A DNA stretch of 10,624 nucleotides from Candidatus Woesearchaeota archaeon (lineage in GTDB: Archaea > Nanobdellota > Nanobdellia > Woesearchaeales > UBA525). The notes under the pieces were generated by a model. That model did no database searches. It was not told the origin of the DNA and saw only the letters and a program-made list of their open reading frames with translations. Position 1 is the first letter of the stretch, and every line of letters starts with the position of its first letter. The translations under genes were made by a program, and so were the position numbers. The DNA is taken from positions 1-10,624 of the forward strand of contig JAJPEB010000031.1 of the NCBI GenBank assembly GCA_023252315.1, read 5' to 3'. This document shows positions 6,224 through 10,624 of this stretch, piece after piece.

Positions 6224-7362
6224 AGGACGCACGCAAGACGGTGCAGAGGCTCGAGAACGACGACAAGCGCGCGCTGCGCGACGGCTTTGGCGACGGGATG
6301 CTCATCCTGGGCGAGAAGGATCCGCGCGTGGTCGCGCTGTGCGCCGACCTCACGGAGAGCGACCGCCTCGTCGCGTTCCGCGGCAAGTGGCCCGAGCGCT
6401 TCGTCGAGATGGGCGTCGCCGAGCAGAACATGATCGGGGTAGCGGCGGGCATGGCGCACGCGGGCAAGGTCCCGTTCACGGCGAGCTTCGCGGTCTTCAG
6501 CCCAGGCAGGAGCTGGGACCAGGTGCGCGTGAGCGTGTGCTACAGCGCGAACAATGTCAAATTGTACGGCGGCCACGCCGGCCTCACGGTCGGCGAGGAC
6601 GGGGCGACGCACCAGGCGCTCGAGGACATCGCGATCACGCGCGTTCTCCCGAGGATGATCGTGCTCGTTCCCGCGGACGCGATCGAGATGCGCAAGGCGA
6701 CGCTCGCGGCGGCGCGCCTCAAGGGGCCGGTCTACCTGCGCGGCGGGCGCGAGAAGCAGGCGCAGGTCACGACGGACGAGACGCCGTTCGAGATCGGCCA
6801 CGCGAACCTGCTCCGCGACGGCAAGGACGTGACGATCATCGCGTGCGGCATCATGGTGCGCGAGGCGCTGCTCGCGGCGAAGGAGCTCGCGGGGAACGGC
6901 GTCGAGGCGCGCGTGCTCGACATGCACACGATCAAGCCGCTCGACGAGGACGCGATCCTTGCGGCCGCGAGCGAGACGGGGGCGATCGTGACGGCGGAGG
7001 AGCACCAGGTCATCGGCGGGCTCGGCTCTGCGGTCGCGGAGACGCTCGGCGCGCAGTATCCGGTGCCGATGGAATTCGTCGGCGTCAAGGACACGTTCGG
7101 CGAGTCGGGCACCGCAAGCGCGCTGCTCGACAAGTACGGGCTGCTCGCGCGCGACATCGTCGCCGCGACGATGCGCGTGCTCGAGCGCAAGAAGCGAGGC
7201 GGAAAGATGGCGGGGTTCGCGCCTTCGGGCAAGGACGTGCGCAAGCTGCCGAAGGCGGCGACGACGGCGAGGAAGGTCGCGCCGTCCAAGCAGGCATCCG
7301 CTTCCGCGAAATCCAAGGCCGGAACAGGCGGGAAGCGGGGCAAGGCGAAGAGGCGCAGGTAA
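6217..7362 (+). CDS. tktC: Transketolase, C-terminal (pyrimidine-binding) subunit with basic tail
   Basis: A 381-residue partner of the upstream N subunit, containing the pyrimidine-binding and C-terminal transketolase domains. EMGVAEQNMIGVAAGMA holds the catalytic glutamate (Glu69) that activates thiamine diphosphate; SFAVFSPGRSWDQ and GGHAGLTVGEDGATHQALED are characteristic; the last domain has DMHTIKPLD and EEHQVIGGLGSAVAE. The start ATG at 6217 overlaps the tktN stop and follows GGGGTGGGG at 6205-6213. Family members usually end near 310-330 residues; here about 57 further residues (325-381) form a Lys/Arg/Ala/Ser-rich, apparently disordered tail ending AKRRR, whose role is unknown. Last gene of the operon; it ends 14 bases from the convergent dehydrogenase gene with no T-rich terminator between them. 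Confidence 0.94.
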   Translation: MVKDARKTVQRLENDDKRALRDGFGDGMLILGEKDPRVVALCADLTESDRLVAFRGKWPERFVEMGVAEQNMIGVAAGMAHAGKVPFTASFAVFSPGRSWDQVRVSVCYSANNVKLYGGHAGLTVGEDGATHQALEDIAITRVLPRMIVLVPADAIEMRKATLAAARLKGPVYLRGGREKQAQVTTDETPFEIGHANLLRDGKDVTIIACGIMVREALLAAKELAGNGVEARVLDMHTIKPLDEDAILAAASETGAIVTAEEHQVIGGLGSAVAETLGAQYPVPMEFVGVKDTFGESGTASALLDKYGLLARDIVAATMRVLERKKRGGKMAGFAPSGKDVRKLPKAATTARKVAPSKQASASAKSKAGTGGKRGKAKRRR

Positions 7363-7376
7363 AGGGGTGCGAGGGC

Positions 7377-8840
7377 TCAGGCCGGCCGCTCCTTGCGATC
7401 GCCGCTCCACTCCGTGTGGAACACCCCTTTCCTGTCCGTGCGCTCGTAGGTGTGCGCGCCGAAGAAGTCGCGCTGCGCCTGCGTGAGGTTCGCGCTCGCC
7501 TGCGCGCTCGAGGACTGCAGGATGAAGCCGCGCGACGCGTCGAAGACGAACGCGGGGACCTGGGCGTTCGCCGCGGCGACGCACACCGCGGTGAGCGACG
7601 CCATGTCCTTGAGGACGATCCTGCGGAACGCGGGCGCGAGCATGAGGCTCTGCGGCATGGGCCCCTTCTGGTACGCCTCCGCGATGTCGTCGAGGAAGCG
7701 CGCGCGGATGATGCAGCCCGCGCGCCAGATGCGCGCGATGCGCGCGAGGTCGAGGCCCCCAAAGCCGTACTCCTCGTCGGCCGCCTGCAGCAGGTCGATG
7801 CCTTGCGCGTAGCACGCGACCTTCGCGACGTAGAGCGCGCGCTCGAGGTCCTTGAGGATGCGCGCGCGGTTTCCGGCGAACCTCTTCGCCTTGAGCGGGA
7901 GCAGCTTCGCCGCCGCGACGCGCTGCGCCTTGCGCGCGGAGATCGCGCGCGACTCGACCGCGCCGTAGATGCCGGGGACCGGGACCACGCCCTTGCCGAT
8001 CGCAAGCGAGCTCTCGACCATCCACGTGCCCGTGCCCTTCATCTGCGCCGCGTCGAGGATATGGTCGACGAGGTAGCCCTTGCCCGAAGGATCCTCCTGC
8101 CGGAGCACATCGGCCGTGATCTCCACGAGATAGGACTGGAGCGGGCCCTTGTTCCATCTCTCGAAGATGTCAGCGATCGCGGGGGCGCCCATGCCGAGCA
8201 CGCGCCGCATGAAGTCGTACGCCTCGGCGATGAGCGCCATGTCCGCGTACTCGATGCCGTTGTGGACCATCTTCACGTAGTGGCCCGCGCCGTGCGTGCC
8301 CAGGTACGCGACGCACGGCGAGCCGTCCTGGGGCGCCTTCGCGGCGACGGCCTCGAGCGCGCGCTTGAGCCGCCTGTCGTAGATCGTGCGCGACTCGCCG
8401 CCCGCCATGATGCTCGGCCCGTGGCGCGCGCCCTCCTCGCCGCCCGACACGCCGATGCCGAAGAAGCGGACCTTGTCGCGCAGCGCCTGCTGCCTGCGCA
8501 TGGTGTCCACGTAGTGCGCGTTCGAGCAGTCGACGACGATCGCGTCGCCGGAGAGGAGCGGGACCAGGCGGTCGATGACGTCCTGCGTGGGCTCGCCTGC
8601 CTTGACCATGATGAAGTACGTGCCCGATCTCCCGACGAGCGCGACGAGCTCCTTGAGGTCGCCGTAGACCGGATGCAGGCGCGCGGCGTACGGCTCCCCC
8701 CTCGCCGCCTCGTAGACGTCCTGCGTGCGCTGCGCGGTGCGGTTGAAGAGCGCGATGTCGTAGCCCTTCTCCGCGAAGTTCTGCGCGAGGTTGCTGCCCA
8801 TGACCGCCATGCCGATCATCGCGAGGGAGGGTTTGGCCAC
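7377..8840 (-). CDS. gnd: 6-Phosphogluconate dehydrogenase, decarboxylating
   Basis: A 487-residue, full-length bacterial/eukaryotic-type enzyme oxidising 6-phosphogluconate to ribulose 5-phosphate and CO2 with NAD(P)H formation. The Rossmann start has GMAVMGSNLAQNFAEKG (10-26), then NRT (33-35), which usually goes with NADP. Substrate-site motifs are GVSGGEEGARHGPS (130-143) and GHYVKMVHNGIEYADM (186-201), with catalytic Lys190 and Glu197. The C-terminal end has QRDFFGAHTYER. The family signature normally reading D-x-A-[GA]-[NQS]-KGTGxW is DAAQMKGTGTW, a small deviation. The start is GTG at 8838-8840, the only candidate fitting both the domain start and the TATA spacing; a nearby ATG (8843-8845) is out of frame. 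It is transcribed alone, convergent to the operon, and completes the oxidative branch after the lactonase. Confidence 0.95.
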   Translation of the reverse strand: MAKPSLAMIGMAVMGSNLAQNFAEKGYDIALFNRTAQRTQDVYEAARGEPYAARLHPVYGDLKELVALVGRSGTYFIMVKAGEPTQDVIDRLVPLLSGDAIVVDCSNAHYVDTMRRQQALRDKVRFFGIGVSGGEEGARHGPSIMAGGESRTIYDRRLKRALEAVAAKAPQDGSPCVAYLGTHGAGHYVKMVHNGIEYADMALIAEAYDFMRRVLGMGAPAIADIFERWNKGPLQSYLVEITADVLRQEDPSGKGYLVDHILDAAQMKGTGTWMVESSLAIGKGVVPVPGIYGAVESRAISARKAQRVAAAKLLPLKAKRFAGNRARILKDLERALYVAKVACYAQGIDLLQAADEEYGFGGLDLARIARIWRAGCIIRARFLDDIAEAYQKGPMPQSLMLAPAFRRIVLKDMASLTAVCVAAANAQVPAFVFDASRGFILQSSSAQASANLTQAQRDFFGAHTYERTDRKGVFHTEWSGDRKERPA

Positions 8841-8862
8841 GCCATCGCTTCCCTGACGAGAG

Positions 8863-8870
8863 TTAATAAA
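8863..8870 (-). promoter_or_regulatory. TATA element for gnd
   Basis: On the minus strand this reads TTTATTAA, the AT-richest spot upstream of the gene. Its centre is 26-27 bases before the GTG start at 8840, implying a leaderless mRNA beginning at a GTG codon. No Shine-Dalgarno-like motif occupies the intervening bases. Confidence 0.68.
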
Positions 8871-8945
8871 GGTTTCTTCGGCGCCGGATTCCAGTCCATA
8901 TCCGCTTCATCTTCCGGTTCCTGCGACGCTGCCTTGGCGCAATGC

Positions 8946-8989
8946 CTGAGGCCCGAGTATTCGCGCAGCGAATATGGCGAGGGCCTCAG
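8946..8989. repeat. Imperfect 44-base palindrome (strong hairpin) upstream of gnd
   Basis: The outer arms CTGAGGCCC (8946-8954) and GGGCCTCAG (8981-8989) are perfectly complementary over nine bases. Inside, TATTCGC (8958-8964) and GCGAATA (8968-8974) pair over seven bases around a three-base loop, separated from the outer stem by an asymmetric internal loop and one possible G-T pair. It lies in the 213-base gap between the Nudix gene and gnd, about 75 bases upstream of the gnd TATA element. It could be an RNA hairpin at the end of the Nudix transcript, a dyad bound by a regulator, or a small palindromic repeat element. No second copy is seen in the window. Confidence 0.7.
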
Positions 8990-9053
8990 TAAGACCGCCG
9001 ACCGGAGGGAGGCTGCAAGCGCCGCAGCATCCTACACTGCATGTGCGAAGAGA

Positions 9054-9479
9054 TCAGCTATCCTCTTCCCCCGTTCCTAAGAATTTTCCTATCGCCCCCT
9101 TCGCGTCGCACAAGATTTCATAGTGGTCGAACGCGAGCTCGTCCTTCAGGGCGTCGATCTCGTCAAGGCCGATGACGCGGATCCCTTTCGCGTCGTCACC
9201 TGCGACAGGGGTTCCCGAGACCTCGCACAAGAACACGGTCGAAACGCACGGCCCGCGAGGATCGCGCCCTGGCGCCGAGTACGTCCGGAATTGCTCTTTG
9301 CGCACGACATCGAGACCCGTCTCCTCCTTGAGCTCGCGCACAGCCGTCTGCTCGAGTGATTCGTCCTCCTCGAGATACCCGCCGGGAAGCGCGAGACCCT
9401 GCGGCCCGTACTTGCGATCGACCAGCACGATGCGCTCCCCGAGCAGCGCGATTGCATCTGCTGCGATCCTGATGGCCAT
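9054..9479 (-). CDS. Nudix hydrolase, ADP-ribose pyrophosphatase-like
   Basis: A 141-residue single-domain Nudix protein. The Nudix box is perfect: Gly34, five residues, Glu40, seven residues, Arg48-Glu49-Leu50, Glu52-Glu53, Gly55-Leu56. Ten residues later comes TYSAPGRDPRG (66-76), a feature I associate with the ADP-ribose pyrophosphatase group (COG1051), so cleavage of ADP-ribose or a related nucleoside diphosphate compound is likely; the substrate is not proven. The ATG at 9477-9479 is chosen because the domain begins directly (MAIRIAADAIALL) and a TATA element lies 26 bases upstream; the frame remains open further upstream only through the neighbouring gene. It follows the two oxygenase genes on the same strand, 32 bases after the nearer one, but has its own promoter. 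Confidence 0.88.
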   Translation of the reverse strand: MAIRIAADAIALLGERIVLVDRKYGPQGLALPGGYLEEDESLEQTAVRELKEETGLDVVRKEQFRTYSAPGRDPRGPCVSTVFLCEVSGTPVAGDDAKGIRVIGLDEIDALKDELAFDHYEILCDAKGAIGKFLGTGEEDS

Positions 9480-9500
9480 GTGCCTGCGGAGGCCGCGGCG

Positions 9501-9510
9501 ATTTAAGAAA
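9501..9510 (-). promoter_or_regulatory. TATA element for the Nudix gene
   Basis: The minus strand reads TTTCTTAAAT directly after the stop codon (9512-9514) of the upstream oxygenase-like gene. The AT-rich centre is about 26 bases before the ATG at 9479, again suggesting leaderless transcription. The match to a TATA consensus is weaker than for the other promoters. Confidence 0.5.
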
Positions 9511-9511
9511 G

Positions 9512-10108
9512 CTACGCAGACACGATCGTGAGCACGCGCTTGCCCGCGCGGTGGTTCACGTAGTGCACGAAGTCCTTGACTCCGCGCTTGCGCTCGACCA
9601 CGAGCAGCGTGTTGCGCGCGGGCGTGAAGCGCGCGAGCATCTCGCCCTTGCGCATGAACACGACGCTGCCGCCCCACTCCTCGGGGAAATCCTCGAGGAA
9701 GAGCAGCCCGAGGATGCCCGCGGGCTCGTCCGCCTCGTCGTGCATGAGCGTGAAGTCGCGGTGCGAGAAGCGCCTGCTGCCCGCGTCGAGCGGGACCTTG
9801 CCGGTGAGGACCTGCACGAAGGCGCAGACCGTGTCCTGGACCGGCACGTGCGCCCTCGTCGAGAACGAGTACTGGTCGGGCACCGATGCCCGCTTCCACC
9901 CCTTCGCGCATGCGCGCGAGAGCGCCGCGAACGCGCCGGGCGCGAGGAACTCCCCGAGCGCGACGTGCGGGAGCGCGGGGTCGCTCCGCATCGCGGCCCT
10001 CGCCTGCGCGAGCACGTCCGCGCGCAGGTAGAACGGGTTGATCCCGCTGCCGGGCGGCGCCCCCGCGTCCGCCTTCTTCCCCGTCTTCCTCGCCTTCGGC
10101 TCAGCCAT
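9512..10108 (-). CDS. OGFOD1/Ofd1 C-terminal-domain (CTDD)-like 2-oxoglutarate oxygenase fold protein
   Basis: A 198-residue protein resembling the second double-stranded beta-helix domain of the eukaryotic Tpa1/Ofd1/OGFOD1 prolyl hydroxylases. INPFYL (23-28), then RRFSHRDFTLMHDEADEP (112-129), GGSVVFMRKGEM and FVHYVNHRAGKR (180-191) follow the order I recall from human OGFOD1 (INPTYL, HYTLIHD, GGFTSYIAKGE, FVKHINHR). In eukaryotes this domain is considered catalytically inactive; here His123-Asp124-Glu125, His182 and Arg191 could form an iron/2-oxoglutarate site, which is inference. The first 22 residues are a Lys/Ala/Gly-rich linker. The ATG at 10106-10108 lies inside the end of the upstream gene (8-base overlap, different frame), so the two halves are separate but probably co-translated and may form a complex. 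The stop is TAG. Confidence 0.75.
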   Translation of the reverse strand: MAEPKARKTGKKADAGAPPGSGINPFYLRADVLAQARAAMRSDPALPHVALGEFLAPGAFAALSRACAKGWKRASVPDQYSFSTRAHVPVQDTVCAFVQVLTGKVPLDAGSRRFSHRDFTLMHDEADEPAGILGLLFLEDFPEEWGGSVVFMRKGEMLARFTPARNTLLVVERKRGVKDFVHYVNHRAGKRVLTIVSA

Positions 10109-10624
10109 GCAGCCACCCTCCGATCGTGAGGCGCTCCTTGGGCACGAGCACCTCCTCGACCATGTGGTGGCTCGTCCCGCTCACCGTGAAGAAGGAGAGC
10201 GTGTTCCATGTCGGCACGATGCGCTTCGCGACGATCGTGGGCCTGCCCTTCCTGTCGCTCGCGAGCAATGCGAGCGCGCCGCCCGACGCCTTCGTGAACC
10301 CCTTGCTCAGGTTGAGGATGTACGCGACCTTGCGCCCCGAGAGCTGGTCGTCGTGGCACAGCAGGTAGTCCGCATCCGCGTAGATGACGCCCATCGCGTC
10401 GATCCTCCCCTTCGCGAGGCGCACGCCCGTGATGCGGTGCATGAGCGCGCGCAGCTCCTCGCTCCTGAGCAGCGCGATGAATTCCCTGATCGTCGGGTCC
10501 TGCGAGAAGAGCAGGTCCTTCGTCTGCGAGAAGCAGAAGAGGTCGGACTCCTTGCGCGAGAACTCCTGCGCGCGCAGCGCGCGAGCGAGCCTCGTCGCCT
10601 GCCGCTCCTGCAGGAAGCCCTCGA
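10101..10624 (-). CDS. Tpa1/OGFOD1-like prolyl hydroxylase catalytic domain (5' truncated by window edge)
   Basis: The frame is open from the window edge to the TGA at 10101-10103, giving at least 173 residues. It matches the N-terminal catalytic domain of Tpa1/Ofd1/OGFOD1, an iron- and 2-oxoglutarate-dependent oxygenase that in eukaryotes hydroxylates a proline of ribosomal protein uS12 (RPS23). Recognised stretches are SDLFCFSQTKDL, LLCHDDQLSGRKVAYILNL, GGALALL, IVPTWNTLSFFTVS, HHMVEEV and KERLTIGGWLHG at the very end. Iron ligands are the His at 10353-10355 and Asp at 10347-10349 (HxD) plus the distal His at 10164-10166; the 2-oxoglutarate-binding Arg is at 10131-10133. A Met at 10440-10442 exists, but similarity continues upstream of it, so the true start is outside. 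The gene stops exactly at the domain boundary and overlaps the next gene by eight bases. Confidence 0.82.
   Translation of the reverse strand, partial: EGFLQERQATRLARALRAQEFSRKESDLFCFSQTKDLLFSQDPTIREFIALLRSEELRALMHRITGVRLAKGRIDAMGVIYADADYLLCHDDQLSGRKVAYILNLSKGFTKASGGALALLASDRKGRPTIVAKRIVPTWNTLSFFTVSGTSHHMVEEVLVPKERLTIGGWLHG

Noticed and set aside
7363..7376. Terminator between the convergent operon and gnd
   Set aside because: Only 14 bases, without a T-rich run on either strand; termination must occur inside the opposing gene or is not recognisable.
5857..8157. Very long minus-strand ORF (766 codons) spanning the transketolase genes and part of gnd
   Set aside because: Its protein is an Arg/Ala/His-rich string with no recognisable motif, and it opposes three confident genes; in GC-rich DNA stop codons are rare in shadow frames.
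8841..9027. Open minus-strand frame of about 71 codons through the hairpin and into the gnd start
   Set aside because: Its only ATG lies near the end, giving 27 codons that overlap gnd; no motif, and the region better fits promoter plus palindrome.
8841..9053. Possible tRNA or box C/D RNA around the hairpin
   Set aside because: No TpsiC-like arm or acceptor pairing and no convincing C and D boxes at suitable spacing.
6339..9080. Very long plus-strand ORF (913 codons) over tktC, gnd and the gap
   Set aside because: It crosses a convergent gene pair and shows only low-complexity Arg/Ala/Asp content in the gene regions; it is a shadow of tktC and the complement of gnd.
9480..9911. Upstream extension of the Nudix reading frame to a start near 9911
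   Set aside because: The extra part is an Arg/Ala/Gly-rich shadow of the oxygenase-like gene; the Nudix domain and TATA spacing place the start at 9479.
1..10624. CRISPR arrays, insertion sequences or defence genes
   Set aside because: No direct-repeat/spacer pattern, transposase motifs or terminal inverted repeats flanking genes were seen; the region is metabolic.

Overview
This GC-rich window looks archaeal. Protein genes that start a transcription unit are preceded by T/A-rich TATA-type elements, and at four of the five visible promoters the element is centred only 25-27 bases before the start codon, as expected for leaderless mRNAs. Transketolase is split into two genes, as is common in archaea. 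The gene content (TalC-type transaldolase, RpiB, classical phosphoglucose isomerase, a bacterial-type 6-phosphogluconate dehydrogenase, a divergent ribulose-phosphate epimerase) would fit a DPANN-like archaeon that acquired sugar-phosphate genes from bacteria. The lineage cannot be fixed from the sequence alone.

Layout, left to right. Bases 1-275 hold the 3' end of an unrecognised gene (+). A VIT1/CCC1-type Fe/Mn transporter (312-1163, +) and 6-phosphogluconolactonase (1219-1905, +) follow, each with its own TATA element. A purine-rich, less GC-rich gap (1906-2198) holds the promoter and leader of a tightly packed six-gene operon (2199-7362, +): transaldolase, phosphoglucose isomerase, ribose-5-phosphate isomerase B, ribulose-phosphate 3-epimerase, transketolase N subunit and transketolase C subunit. 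Junctions overlap by 4-7 bases or are separated by 3-7 bases. Convergent to it, 14 bases away, is 6-phosphogluconate dehydrogenase (7377-8840, -). A 213-base gap with a strong hairpin separates it from a Nudix hydrolase (9054-9479, -), which follows two overlapping genes (9512-10108 and 10101-10624, -). These two match the C-terminal and N-terminal halves of the eukaryotic Tpa1/Ofd1/OGFOD1 2-oxoglutarate oxygenase.

Together, 1219-8840 encodes every step of the pentose phosphate pathway except glucose-6-phosphate dehydrogenase, plus phosphoglucose isomerase linking it to glycolysis. An oxidative branch is uncommon in archaea, where ribose is usually made by the ribulose-monophosphate route or the non-oxidative branch alone. 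The right end carries the most unusual item: an apparent split, two-gene archaeal version of the ribosomal-protein prolyl hydroxylase Tpa1/OGFOD1, with iron- and 2-oxoglutarate-binding residues intact in the N-terminal half and a possible metal site in the C-terminal half.

All family assignments are from recognised motifs and remembered family sequences; no search was run.
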